Source: Turbatrix aceti (Eukaryota > Nematoda > Chromadorea > Rhabditida > Panagrolaimidae). From it: a stretch of DNA of 64,000 bases. Location: assembly GCA_963969345.1 (NCBI GenBank), contig OZ017769.1, forward strand, positions 930,001 through 994,000. The letters are read 5' to 3'. Both the position numbers and the translations under genes were made by a program. Each line of letters starts with the position of its first letter. Position 1 is the stretch's first letter. Below are positions 35,708 through 47,197 of this stretch, one piece after another. Under the pieces are notes generated by a model that saw only the letters and a list, made by a program, of their open reading frames with translations, was not told where the DNA came from and did not search any database.

Positions 35708-36308
35708 CTAGGGCGACTTGGCACTCATGTCCCGGATTTGCTGGGCGGTGGAGCGGTACAACGCGTTGACGCCCGCGACAGTCCTGGATGGAAGCTCGTT
35801 GAGGACTCCGAAGACGCAGTTGACGTTGTCGTTCCACTTGGATGCGACGTTCAGCTGCACTTCACTTTTCGTAGGCAACTGAAAAACGGATTGATAGATG
35901 CGTGAACCAATCAATCATTTTTGATTTTAATCGCAGCGAAAACTTGAAATTTGATAAAAATGAACTTTTCAAGGCAAAACTTGCCAATTTTTAGATCCAA
36001 AACACAAGTTTGGCGTCAAAAACGTCTCAAACAGAATTTTTGCTATAATCTCACATGACAAAAACACGGAAATCGTCCAAAAACTCACTTTTTCGCGGTA
36101 AACGATGGTTCCAGGCACGATGTACTTCTTGAATTCCTCGTACAACTCAGAGCCCTGCTTCGTGTTCAGTGACCAAACATTGTGATCGATCGAGAGCTTG
36201 ACCGCGCCGACGACGAGTCCGACCTTGATGCCAGTTCTGTAAATCCGTGATTTTATAAAAAAAATCTAAAACAGAAACTTACTTGGTCAAAGCCCAGAGC
36301 ACTCCCAT
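35708..36308 (-). CDS. MIC13: MIC13/QIL1-like MICOS subunit, 114 aa
   Basis: Three exons: 36283-36308, 36089-36236, 35708-35878, joined in phase. The N-terminus (MGVLWALTKTGIKVGLVVGA) gives one membrane segment, as in MIC13, a small inner-membrane protein that bridges MIC60 and MIC10 subcomplexes and shapes cristae junctions. The C-terminal part has KWNDNVNCVFGVLNELPSRT, matching the WN...LSxxPS region of animal MIC13 (human 118 aa). The stop codon is 8 bp from the end of the segmental duplication. It lies 424 bp downstream of another minus-strand gene, so it could share a transcript with it. Confidence 0.8.
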
Positions 36309-36732
36309 TGTTTCGCGTTTAATTTAGAATTCAGTTGTCGGATCAATTGACAGAAAAAATCAGCAAGAATACGTAGATTACGAGAAGAAGAAGAAGAACA
36401 AGAAAAACCGAATCAAGTTGGCGTTTTTTTTAACGCAAGGGAAAACAATTTTCGTGGTGAGAGTACTAAACGTGATCGTGCGATTTGTTGCGCGTAAATT
36501 TATTTATGATCTGTGATGATTGTTTTTTGTTGTTATTTTTTTACGTTTTTTTGTGGTTAAGAGAGGGCCTATGGATTAATACTGTTCACTGATTGCATGA
36601 AAACATGATTATCCGAATAATTATGTCAACTTGTACTTTTTTTTATTATTCACGCCGTAAAAACTGCAACAAAAAATCAGTTTTTATTAAAATTAGTTGA
36701 ATTGGAACTCCATTTCCCGGTTGCAAATGAAC

Positions 36733-37235
36733 TCAAACGCAACACCAACAACAACAGGCAATGATTGCGATAAGCAAGAATACGATGCCTGCTTCGCCCT
36801 TTGACATGTGTAACGGTACTTTTTTTCCCTCCTCGTCAAAGTTCATGTGTTTGAGATACTCTGTCTGTTCGACGGCATCCAGACTGGTCCAAGACCGACA
36901 AGAAGGTCCTTTTTCCGGATCCGAGCTACAAAAAAACAAAAAAAAATTAGCCAAAAATTTGCACACGGCCTACAGTACACTCACTTGGCTTTGTCATCAC
37001 ATGTGTCGACACATTTCAACTCGTGGTACTTGTCATTACGGTAGAGAGCCCTCCGACACAGACAGCCATGCTCGATGATACCTGTACCGTAATTTGAGCA
37101 TTGCAGGCAGAGAGGATGGCAGGAACGGCAGACATCGTGCTTGAGGTACTGATAAGACTCGCAGGTTGGCGTGCTTGAGACACTGGCTATCAGGCACAGA
37201 AATAACGACAGAATCAAGGCAGGCACGTTGGCCAT
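36733..37235 (-). CDS. Cys-rich protein with signal peptide and C-terminal membrane anchor, 147 aa
   Basis: Two exons, 36985-37235 and 36733-36925, with a 59-nt intron. Residues 1-22 (MANVPALILSLFLCLIASVSS) look like a signal peptide. The next ~65 residues hold about ten cysteines (CRSCHPLCLQCSNYG, HGCLCRRALY), resembling an EGF-like or furin-like cysteine cluster. After a charged linker, the C-terminus is a hydrophobic segment (GIVFLLIAIIACCCWCCV), a membrane anchor ending in a cysteine run likely to be palmitoylated if exposed to the cytosol. I cannot name the family. Probably a cell-surface protein. Confidence 0.65.
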
Positions 37236-37478
37236 GGCAAATGGCAGTTTCGCGGAGAAAAATCAGACCGATACAAAAAAATGATAGCAAATGAGAAGAA
37301 ACCCGCCACCTTTTACGGCAAAGACGCCCTGGAGCCGTGACTAATGCCCGAGGGGAAATGGTTTTCGCTTCGGAAGAGTGACTAAGTACAAAAATAATGC
37401 CATGAGTCATGAAAGAATGGAAGTCTGTTCAACAAAAATCGTTTTAGCGAAAATTATCGAACGTTGAGTTAACATTGC
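37236..37478. promoter_or_regulatory. Upstream region of the Cys-rich gene
   Basis: Short region with no gene. Presumed promoter of the minus-strand gene starting at 37235. Confidence 0.35.
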
Positions 37479-38386
37479 GTACACACAGCATTCCGCGCCA
37501 GCTAAATTTGTCTCACTATTGTCCCGCAACATGCGAGCGCGCGCTGACACGCTTGTCTCGCTGCACTGTGTGTAAAAAACAGCTACGTCAATTTTTTTTC
37601 ACGGGCATCTTTTAATTTTTTCTTTTGTTCTGATAGACTGGCCACATTTTTGCGAGCCGTTTGGTCTTTTTTGTGAAAAAAAATATTCATTTTAGGCTGA
37701 ATGACAAGCATCCAAAAATTGCTTTTCTTGCAACTTTGTCTAAGTCAGTGCATTTGGTAGACATTTATGAATGATTGCATATTTTGCATACAGAAGCAGT
37801 ACGGCATAAAGAACGTATTGGAAAACAAAAAACCGGTGAAAGAACGGATCACTTTTGAGAAATCAACGGATTATTGATATTCCCTTATAAAAATGCGCGC
37901 ACGCGCCTTGCGTCGGAACGGAAAGTTCAAATTTTTCGTTACGAGAACCTTCGAACTGCTGGTTTTGGTCGTCGTGCGCACATTTTTATAAGGGATATCA
38001 ATAATCCGTTGATTTCTCAAAAGTGATCCGTTCTTTCACCGGTTTTTTGTTTTCCAATACGTTCTTTATGCCGTACTGCTTCTGTATGCAAAATATGCAA
38101 TCATTCATAAATGTCTACCAAATGCACTGACTTAGACAAAGTTGCAAGAAGAGCAATTTTTGGATGCTTGTCATTCAGCCTAAAATGAATATTTTTTTTC
38201 ACAAAAAAGACCAAACGGATCGCAAAAATGTGGCCAGTCTATCAGAACAAAAGAAAAAATTAAAAGATGCCCGTGAAAAAAAATTGACGTAGCTGTTTTT
38301 TACGCACGGTGCAGCGAAGCAAGCGTGTCGGCGCGCGCTCGCATGTTGCGGGACAATAGTGAGACAAAAAATGACACTGTGCGTAC
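37479..38386. mobile_element. Fold-back element with ~390-bp arms
   Basis: 37507-37900 and 37975-38367 are near-identical inverted arms separated by a ~75-bp loop. Ends GTACACACAG and CTGTGCGTAC extend the symmetry to about 37479 and 38386. It has no coding capacity. The family is unknown and no clear target duplication is seen. Transcription through it would give a very long hairpin. Confidence 0.7.
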
Positions 38387-39498
38387 AGTAGCGATACTCA
38401 CATCAGAGTAAATAATATAGAATTTATTTTTGGAACAATTTGCAGTATTATTTTTCGGAAGTGACGATATTGTCAGGTTTCTGAATGATGGCGTTCATTC
38501 GGTATACCACGTTTTTGTAAACACTTGGCAACTGATAATTCCTAATTGTGAAACGAGGCAAAGCAGGCAAGCGGAGAGGGGAGGGGACGGCGCGAGCGGC
38601 GGAGGTAGGGTAGGGTTCGAACCAAGGCATAAAACCGGCCTCAAAATCAGGCGGCCGGCCGACCTAAATTTAATATCCAAAAAGGTCGCTTGATTGAAAA
38701 CCGTCCTTTCTGGTGAGGGGTGCGATGATAAAAATATTTTTTTTTGTATAATTCAATGTAACAAAGCAGGTAACCGTCACCTTTTTGGTCACAAATCAGT
38801 GTAGCATGGCACCACAAACGATCCATTTGGAATATGAAAAAAAATATACTGTAGCTCAATTTATGACATTCAAATTTTTTTTTGTAGAAAAAAAGAGACT
38901 GAAGTTCACCATCAGATAGTGCCGGCAAGTTGCGGCAACGCGCGCAACTGATCAAATGACACAAGCCAAACCATTCTTTAGTTTGTCAGTCAATCAAAAA
39001 ACGATGCAAACCCTTCTTTTATTTTCGGGCAAAAAAACGGCATTTTAGTATAGGTGGTAGCATTTATTTGCCACGAGTGAAAAATCAACTGATCAGAAAA
39101 GCGGTTTGGTGCGGCGAGCGTTGGCTGCCACGACGCACGAAAGAGCGACTATTTGTTTGCCCCTTACTTGGTCAGTCACAAGGGATTGCTGGGATATTTT
39201 CGTCCGAATGTAGTGTCCGACAACGTGTTCGTTTGCACAAAAAAATTAAATCCAAAAAAGTTGACAACGAATTAGTTTTGCCCCTCAAATTAAATTTTGT
39301 ATGATGATTTACGTTCATTTTAGTAAATATACTTTTTTGTTACCTTTCATCATCGTATTCATATTTTTTTAAAAAATATTTTTATTACATAATTTTATTT
39401 TTTTGCACAATGATTGATTCTAATTTTTTGCCTGCCTTCCGCCGTCCGCTGCTTATCACAATCTGCAAACGCTCATCAGTTGAGCAAGCAGCGTTCGA
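38387..39498. other. Intergenic between the fold-back element and the 325-aa gene
   Basis: No gene recognised. A GC-rich patch at 38560-38670 includes GGGTTCGAACC, similar to a Pol III B box, but no matching A box is found. 39300-39420 is AT-rich. Confidence 0.4.
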
Positions 39499-40681
39499 AT
39501 GAGGCGGTTGACGTCCTACCGAGGGGGGACGGAGATGCCCTCCATCTCCCTGGATGATTCGGAGCCGGAGAGTGCGGACTCATGCCTTACCACACTTCCA
39601 ACCACAAGTATTGCCACCTCACCGCCTCGATACCGGCACAAGATACCCGGATGGCTGCCAGCTGCCGGCGATTGTCAGCAGATCTATGAAATTGGCCTCG
39701 ACAAGCCCCCCAAGTCACGACGGAGTCGAGAAATGCGCAATCGCAATCCACCGACTGGATTTGCCGTTCCCGTCGCCCCGAGTGCCAAAGCCAGCGCTTT
39801 TGCGTCTCCTCTACCTGTCTGTAAGTGTTTTTTTGCAAATTGTTTTTATCAAAAAATATTTTCCCGTTAAGACCACATCAAGGTCAGTCCCGTGCACAAA
39901 GCGACGTTTTTCTGCGCCGTGGCAACGAAGATCGAGACCCTCCGACAGCATCCCCGGGAGAACGCGATCTGGACCCGTGCTAGCAATGTGCCCCTACAAT
40001 CCGTCGTCCGGCTGACGTGTTCATACGGTGGCGCGGCCTTCGTCGATCGTCGTCAGCCGTCGATTGCCATGTCGGTGGCTTCTACCTCGGCTCATCCAGA
40101 TGGCGGTAATTGGGATCGTGCGTCTACGGTATCACAGCCTATATACGTATCTTCTGGGCATTACGATTCATCCAGTGAGTTTTTTTTTTTACCGTAAAAA
40201 CTTGTTTTGGCCCAAAATACAAATTTTAGTAGTCGTACAAATTTTTATTTTGGCCTAAAATACAAAAAATTAATTTCTAGCCCAAAATCGTGAATTTTAA
40301 CCCAAAATCCATTCAACAAAATTTCCAGGCGAGCAAGAGTACGAACAGGACATCCTACAACGTTACGGTGGCGGAAGTGAGCTTCAACTCATGGAACCGC
40401 TTATTCTGAGCACCGAGGACGCGTGTTCCTTGAAACCCGTAACTCATTCGATTCCATCGTCCACGCAGAAGAACGAAATAGATCAATGGCTTGAACTCAT
40501 GTCGGAGCACGGCCGATCATCGGATGCAGATGCTCCCGGGGATAGTGGAGTCGCAGTGTGCCGAAAAGCAGTCGACGCTCTGGATGCTCTGCTTCTGGAT
40601 CTCAAGGTCTGCGATGGTGGAGAACATTCGTGTGAGGAGTACACCGAAAGCGATGACGATACTCTCGTTTGTCATTATTGA
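39499..40681 (+). CDS. Uncharacterised protein, 325 aa
   Basis: Three exons: 39499-39820, 39872-40174, 40329-40681, both introns in phase 1 (GTAAGT...GTTAAG and GTGAGT...TTCCAG). The protein is rich in Ser, Pro and Thr with acidic patches, with no signal peptide or membrane segment. Its middle part (KATFFCAVATKIETL, then VVRLTCSYGG) could be a folded region. The C-terminus is acidic (EEYTESDDDTL). I do not recognise it. It converges with the GPCR gene, 150 bp between stop codons. Confidence 0.65.
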
Positions 40682-40831
40682 ATTTTATTTATTTTACTTT
40701 TTTTGTTTGAACTGTTGTCGGTGACAGACTCGTTCGCGTTCAGCGGCGTAGTAAAAACCTCGGCGAAAAATACATAGAACATATCAGAACGTTTACGGAC
40801 AAAATCGTTAATTTATTTAATTTTACACTCC

Positions 40832-41811
40832 TTATTTTTTTGTCTGAACAGTTGTCGGAGACATTTGATGTCCAGCACCACAATTTCCACACGGAAGCCA
40901 GTAAAACTGTTTTCTGACAGCCCGATTGAATGCCAGAAATACAACTGCATGAACGGTACACCGCATGACGTCGCTGAAGACCAGAAATTCGGCGAAGAAT
41001 CCATTGAGCGTTATAAAAAATCCAAAAATAGAATCGACCAGAAAAGCCACGGATATGAGCACTGCCTGGAGCAGGACCCGATAGTCGCGGAGCTTTGCGT
41101 GTTTATCCTTCTTAAAAGACGTCCCATAGGTGAGCCGAGCAAAGGGGGCGTACCTGAGCTCCACAAAAATAACAGCGTAGGAAGCTGCCATTCCCACAGG
41201 CAGCCACCATCGTATGTGGTGCATCTGAAGGTCTCGACACGATTAGATCCCTGAAATCCGTACAAGACCCGACTTACAAAATAAAGCACGTTGAAGACCT
41301 TCTGATTAGAGCAGGATTCCGAAAAATAGTACTGAGGGTAAATAATTACCGTACACCCACCAGCAATGACCATAACTAGCAAATGGGTCACACAGAGCCC
41401 CCAAACACCGGCTAGGAGGATCCACAGTCGATTGGGATGAAAGAGGACCATTTCGCCCCGTTGGTAGGTCACAACCAGCAATCTTTGCAGCGTGATGAGC
41501 AGTGCCAAAAATGTCGACGCAAAGTACGGCACAATGCTCATCATGGCAAGTTTTTTCGTGGCTTCTACCACAATTTCAGGTAACTCGGCCCAGCCTTGAG
41601 CTACCTGGAAGGTGTAGATGTCCACGAGGACGTTGAGCAGGATGTACACCTCATCTGCCGCCAGCAGGTGCAGGGAAAGCCTGTGAAACACATGTGACTT
41701 GGAATTTGTATTTTTGAGGTGAAAAAATGCGATTATAACCGCTAGGATCAGGTAGCATGAAAATAGGTTGCACAAAATAAGAACAACCGCCTTTACGGTT
41801 TCACGTGGCAT
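40832..41811 (-). CDS. Seven-transmembrane serpentine receptor (nematode-type GPCR), 308 aa
   Basis: Two exons, 41278-41811 and 40832-41224, joined across a 53-nt intron (GTAAGT...CCTTCAG). The two halves are in different frames without it. About seven hydrophobic segments are visible (VVLILCNLFSCYLILAVI; SLHLLAADEVYILLNVLV; ASTFLALLITLQRLLVV; LWILLAGVWGLCVTHLLVM; and three in exon 2). The QRLLVV after TM3 resembles the NRF/DRY position of nematode sr-type receptors, and the NR...R stretch in AFNRAVRKQFYWL follows TM7. Likely a chemosensory or peptide receptor in the plasma membrane. The exact sr subfamily cannot be assigned by eye. Confidence 0.75.
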
Positions 41812-42462
41812 TGTTGACTGCTATCAGTGCCAACTGACCATCCCCAGGTGACCGGTAGTGTTTATACCTGGAGAGCGGCTATTATTTGTACCAGTGTCAT
41901 TAAAAAACGCTAATTGCCTTTTTAATCGCCATCAGACTTAGCGAGTCAAAAAAAGACTGACTGTCTTTCGTACAGCTAGAATACAAGAATTCATTCTGCC
42001 ACCAACTTGGCGGCAGAAAGCGTATAGAACACGCACATGTTTACGGACTGCCTTATTCAGAACCATTCAGGGCTTACGCGAATAACTTTGCACGTGTGGT
42101 ATCCTTTGTGAACATACGTCATCGTAGACAAAGTGCACTAACTCACCAGACACGGAAGAAAAGACTGAAAAAAATTGGTAGAAAAAAACAATAATAGGGC
42201 AAAATAGGTAAAAAAAAATACCGTAACTGTTTTGGATGATAAACTGTAGCTTTAGTTCGGTTTTGTTACTCCAACACAGTTACGATCGTTTTTACCTATA
42301 TTTTATCACATTATCGCAGATATTTCCGTATTGTTACCTCCTTTCAAACAAATGCAAAAAACACGTAAACTTCCAACGATCAGTCCTAATTTTTATTTTG
42401 CATATCACTTTGCTGCTTATTGGGACAATTGCTGACTCGTGGAAAGAACTTCCTTGACCACT
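41812..42462. other. Intergenic, with a GTTAC-rich repeat
   Basis: The receptor promoter should lie near 41812. At 42225-42330 are motifs GTAACTGTTTTGGA and GTTACTCCAACACAGTTACG that recur in the last intron of the eIF2B beta gene (43221-43479). No gene seen. Confidence 0.4.
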
Positions 42463-42687
42463 ATGTTGTTTGTAGTCAAGCTCGTCATACTCTGGATCCT
42501 CTACGAATTGTTCCGACCACCAGCAAACGATGACGCAATGCCTGACCTGCCGGATGAGGCCGTCGAAGCGCTGCAACTCAGGACAGCGGTCAGTTACTGC
42601 GACGTCGTTACGTGCCGGGATCCCAAACCTGCGCCCTCCATAACGCTCGTCTCGACCCAAGACCTTGAAGCGGCCCTTGCCAATTAA
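42463..42687 (+). CDS. Small membrane-anchored protein, 74 aa
   Basis: A single open frame from ATG at 42463. The first ~20 residues are hydrophobic (MLFVVKLVILWILYELF), a signal anchor or signal peptide. The remainder is acidic then mixed, with two cysteines. Its stop is 44 bp from the stop of the convergent eIF2B beta gene, a spacing typical of real 3' ends here. No family recognised. It may be only the last exon of a longer gene. Confidence 0.4.
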   Translation: MLFVVKLVILWILYELFRPPANDDAMPDLPDEAVEALQLRTAVSYCDVVTCRDPKPAPSITLVSTQDLEAALAN

Positions 42688-42731
42688 TTGTAAACATTTA
42701 CCCAATCAATATAAAAAAATAAGGTCTAAAA

Positions 42732-44171
42732 TTATCGATTGAGTTTGCGAAGGTCTTCGGCGTGGTAATAATCGACGATGAGACGGTAGACGTGGGAGGG
42801 CGAAACGACCGAGGACTGCGTGATAAACAGCGAAATAAGATGGGAGGGAATACGATCGAATAGGGGATTCGCGACGAACACATTGCCAAACTTGAGGGCG
42901 TCACTCGCTGGCAGAACGGCGGATGGAGGGCCCTGGACGTTGAATTCCTCGAGGTGGGGGATGAAGAGAGGCGTGAACTTGTAAAAAGCGGCACAAACCA
43001 GGACCGGTACGGAGTGACGCTTGGCTGCGAGGCAGAGGTTCAGCGTGCCGGCCGGGGCTATGCAGGATCCGTCGCGAAGGATAGCCGCTGCTGTCAGAAC
43101 GACACGGGTAGCGACTTTCATCGTGTTCAGGATGTCCACGCTGCTGATGACGTTGGCCTCGACGGTCGGGTTATCGTCAACTGAGTAGAGCGTGTTTGCC
43201 TTCACAGATGAAAAGAATTTCTGAAAAAAATCTAAACTGAAGAAAAAGTAGGTAAAAATGATCGTAACTGTTTTGGAGTAACAAAATGAACAAATATTAC
43301 TAATACTAGTAAAACAAGAAAGTAATCGTAACTCTATTAGAAGTAACAAAAAATAAAAATAATTGTTACTCACAAAAGTAACAAAATCGAACAAAAGTTA
43401 CCGTACATCAATAAGTTATCGTTACCCTCCAAAAGTAACAAAACCAAACATCCCCTACCGTAACCCAATCACAACCAACCTTCAGAGTATCAGATTGCCC
43501 CAACTTGTACGTGATAACGATATCCGTAGGCAAAATGTGATGACGTGCTTGTTGCGCGAGACTATCACATCCTTCCTTGATTTCTTTACTGAATTCGCTG
43601 ATCGTCGTCACTACAGCCTGTCTGAGAGCCTCGACGTCGACTTCAGGAGCTGCATCGGGTCTAATGCACCAGAGAGTCTGCAATGAAAGATAAAAAATAC
43701 TTCCCAAGCCTAAAAAAGAAACAACTCACATTCAGCGATTCAATGTTCCTGGAAGATTCTTCGTCTTCTCCCGTCACGAGTCGATCAACTTCTTCCCGAA
43801 CAATTTTTAGGACAGCCAGAAGCATATTACGGATCAGAAATTCGCTAGGATTGGCGTTATAGAGTAACTCGCCCTCTACGCGGAGGATTTGGATTAACTG
43901 GCTGAAACAGAGCTTTAAAAAAACCCAAAAGAACAGTAAAAAAACCAACTCGGCAGTATTGTAGTCGCCTTCGTGAATGATATCGCGAAAATACTTGACA
44001 ATTCTCAGTGCCAGTTTTTGGGTTGTATCTCGGTGAGTCCTGAAAACCACGCACCAATCAGGTACAACGCACAAATCAGGAAGAAACTCACATTTTGTGA
44101 AAATATAGATGAATGTCATTGCGCAGCGTCAGGACATTGTTCGACCCGTTGCCAGAATCGATTGGAGCCAT
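42732..44171 (-). CDS. EIF2B2: Translation initiation factor eIF2B subunit beta, 342 aa
   Basis: Five exons: 44092-44171, 43950-44039, 43730-43901, 43480-43677, 42732-43220. The protein matches the regulatory eIF2B alpha/beta/delta family, which forms the core of the eIF2 guanine-nucleotide exchange factor. Recognisable stretches are RNMLLAVLKIVREEVDRL (N-terminal helices), DIVITYKLGQSDTL, APAGTLNLCLAAKRHSVPVL and the C-terminal SPSHVYRLIVDYYHAEDL, as in animal eIF2B beta (human 351 aa). Exon 3 uses a weaker GTTGGT donor upstream, and the 259-nt intron before the last exon holds a GTTAC repeat cluster. It is divergent from RAD1, with 235 bp between start codons. Confidence 0.9.
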
Positions 44172-44406
44172 CGTACACCTGGCAATATCGTTATCTGCAG
44201 TTTGGACGCAAAAAGTAGCGTAAATTGCAAGAAGACTGCGAATAAAAGCTGAACGGAGGAAAAAGAAGTCCACGCATTGTGATTGTAATTATTTTGTGAA
44301 TATTTTTTTCGTCGCGAGAACCTCAAAAACCCCATTGTTTGACTTTGAACTTTCCCGCCGAATTTTTTGTATCTCCCTGTCCTTTTTTTGTTCTTCAACG
44401 TCAAAA
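44172..44406. promoter_or_regulatory. Bidirectional promoter region eIF2B2 / RAD1
   Basis: 235 bp between two divergent start codons must contain both 5' ends. No specific motif is claimed. Confidence 0.5.
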
Positions 44407-45729
44407 ATGTCTGACGTAGACGTTGAACACGTCGAAGAAGGTGGAGAAGAAGCTGAAGAAGAGGAGGTAGAGGATGAGTTTCACTCTGTCATGAACAATG
44501 CCAAGGATCTGTTCACGCTTCTGAAATGCCTATACAACCGTGACGTAAGTTGCCTGCTAGCCTACTGACTGACTTTCTCTTTTTTGCTTTCAGAAAAGCC
44601 AGCTGTGTTCAATTGCCGTGTGTTCAAGTGGATGTCGAGTTACCGCAGATCATCAATCTGTCGCCCAAGCGAACATTTATATCAAACAACTCGATTTTGA
44701 AGAATTCAAATTGTTGCCTGATAATGGTGTTACGATTCGCATCAACCTATATGCTTTCATGGTGGGTAGTTTTGATAAAAAGTACTTTTTAAAGCGCGAA
44801 AATGGCTTAAAAATACGATGCATAGGTAAAGAACGACAAAATGATCGTAATTTCGCCGACGGGCCGAAAGTAACATTAGGACTACAGTTTTACAGTATTT
44901 TTGGAAGAATTACGTTCAGTTTTTGTTATTTCTGTTGTTACATTCATTTTACGTCATTTTTTTGGTTACGACAATTTTCTTTCAACTTTCATCGTTCCTA
45001 AAACATTTTTTCCTCATTTCAGCTCGCAGTCGAAGGAAGCACCATGGCTCAGGTCATCTTTTCCTACCGCGGCGAGGGTTCCCGTTTTGTCATCATCGTT
45101 AGAGACGAAAATTCTCTGGTAACAACCAAGATTCGCGTTTATCGTCCTGTTAATGTGAGTTTTAAATTTAAAATAATCCACGGGCATGCAGACTTTTTCA
45201 GATTATGAACTTTGACTTTGCCATGGACACCGTCTTTGCGACTGTCGTGATGACGCCCCAAACCCTCAAAGAAGTCATCAGGGATATCGATACCCACCAC
45301 AACGGGGTCTGGATTCGCATTACCCCAAACGACCTCACCATAACTTCGTTGTGTGAGACGCTGAAGATTACGTCGACGTTCCCGACGACATCCGTCGAGG
45401 TGGAATCCATCAATTGCAGCGAGGACGTCATCGAATTTTGCTACCGGCCGATGCTTATAAAACGGGTTCTGACGTCTGTCACGTCTTCCACACGACTCGC
45501 GCTCAGAATCAAGGGTCCGGGTATTATGAACATTCAGTTCATGATTCCGCAAACCAATCGACCGTGCGCTTATTTGGATTACTTTGTAAGTTTTTACCTA
45601 AAATTTCAAAAATCTAAATTTACCTTTTTTTACCTAAAATTTTCAAAAATCGATTTTTAGTGCATAGCAGATGCCGAAGAACAAGATTTCAACAACGACA
45701 AGTCTCCGGGATCTCTTTTTTCCAGATAG
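44407..45729 (+). CDS. RAD1: Checkpoint clamp protein RAD1, 296 aa
   Basis: Five exons: 44407-44544, 44594-44761, 45023-45154, 45202-45585, 45661-45729. RAD1 is the PCNA-like subunit of the 9-1-1 clamp loaded at damaged or stalled replication sites to activate ATR (mrt-2 in C. elegans). Diagnostic stretches are ANIYIKQLDFEEFKL with VTIRINLYAF (first clamp domain), NFDFAMDTVFATVVMTPQTL (second domain start) and a C-terminal PCAYLDYFCIADAEE, matching the FVEYYCCPDEE end of human RAD1 (282 aa). The N-terminus has an unusual acidic run of ~15 Glu/Asp. Tail to tail with RTF2. Confidence 0.92.
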
Positions 45730-45799
45730 TCCATCTCAAATAATTTTTTTCAACAATTTATGTCAAATTATGTACAAAAATAAAACTTCTCCATCCGAT

Positions 45800-46703
45800 T
45801 CAAAAATACAAAGGATTGTGCGTGACCCAGTGGCTTTTGGGCTGATTCTTGGCCGCCTCGCTGCTCGTAAAGATAGATTTCAGAGCCTTGGACGCGGTAG
45901 GATCGTCCTGGATGCTAGCAGCTTCAGCCTTGCGCTTCGGAGCAGCCTTGATCGCCGGCAGGGCCTTTTGCTCGCCGTTTGCCTCGATAGCCGCAACTTT
46001 GCCAGCTTTCTTGGCCTTCTTAGCGGCGAGTTCCTCGACGATACGCTCTTCGTAGCCCTTGAGCGTCTCCTCATCCGGGTTGAGAACAATGAGGTCAGCC
46101 TTGTCGAGAGGACCGTTGCAGCCATGGCAGAGTTCTGTCTTGATTTCATTCATCGCGCGTTCGGAGAAAACGCATCCACACTTCCAGTTGACAACAAAGT
46201 TGGTCGATCCGTTCATGTTGAGACCCGTGATGGGGCAGGAGAATGGAGTTTGGTTGAAATCCTTGTATTGATCGCCCTGAAAACAAACAAATTACGATAC
46301 TTCAAAAATCCTGATATTTTTGATCCTAAACCAACCTTATCCGGTCCATTATCCTTGAAGTCCTTGTTATCAGTGAGTCGGAGTTCCTTGACGTCAGCAA
46401 GCGTACGGATATGAGCCGTAACGGCATTCTTGGCCAGCTCCTTGGAGAGTTTTGCTTCGATGATGGCGTCTTTGTTGTAAAGCCTATAAAAATCGATAAA
46501 TCAACCAAAAGCATACAAAAAAAAGTTAAATATACAAACCTGCCAAGTTTGCACGCCACAATTGGTTTTTTTAGCGGCTCATTTGTCAGCTGACAGTTGC
46601 GCCACTTATGCGCATCTTTGACCTTCTTGTCGATACGCTCCGTCCTTTTTTTATTCCGCACGAGCTCGCATCGCTTCGGAATCGTTCCTCCATCCGCTCC
46701 CAT
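45800..46703 (-). CDS. RTF2: Replication termination factor RTF2, 262 aa
   Basis: Three exons: 46540-46703, 46336-46483, 45800-46276. The N-terminus MGADGGTIPKRCELV and the block KKPIVACKLGRLYNKDA are nearly invariant in RTF2 proteins, and a C2HC2 RING-like/U-box region follows (CPITGLNMNG, CGCVFSERAM, CHGCNGPL). The C-terminus ends HWVTHNPLYF, matching HWVTHTSYCF in human RTF2. RTF2 acts in the nucleus at stalled forks, is removed by DDI1/2 and the proteasome, and affects restart. Only 70 bp separate its stop from that of RAD1. It is divergent from CABIN1. Confidence 0.95.
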
Positions 46704-47197
46704 ATCGATCGAAGAGTCAAAAAGTAGAATGGAAAGAAAAAGCAATCGTTTTTGACGATACAAAAGTCAAGCGAACGTAAATCAACAGTCCAGAGAACGT
46801 AACAACAGTCCGAGTCCGGAGTGAACGTAACACAAACTCAAAGCCGAATCCAACACTTTTTAATGGTCTCGAAGCGAAAATGTCCATCGCAGCTTGGCGA
46901 CTTTTTTGCCCGCGTTTTTTAATGAATTCGAGGAACAATTTACGGTTTCTTGTTTTGCCACGATAATATACCGTAATACTTGGATACTTGTCGTTATTTT
47001 GTTTTTGTGTATCGTGGTATCCTGTCTAACAAATATGTGAATTTGAATTTTTCTTTGTGCTTCTTTTCGGTTGTACCTCCCGTGCTTCGTGTTTGTTTTT
47101 TGCCTACAATTGAAGTTGACAGCAGTACACACAGTTTGCTTCCGAGTTCGTTCAATTCTTTGCTTTTTGCAGCGTCAAATCACAGCGTGTGGATGAC
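46704..47197. promoter_or_regulatory. Divergent promoter region RTF2 / CABIN1
   Basis: About 490 bp without a gene between divergent starts. TTTTTGCAG at ~47165-47172, just before the CABIN1 ATG, could be a splice or trans-splice acceptor. Confidence 0.4.

Noticed and set aside
38590..38680. tRNA or second SINE around GGGTTCGAACC
   Set aside because: A B-box-like word and a possible 4-bp anticodon stem on the minus strand exist, but there is no A box, weak arms and no flanking duplication.
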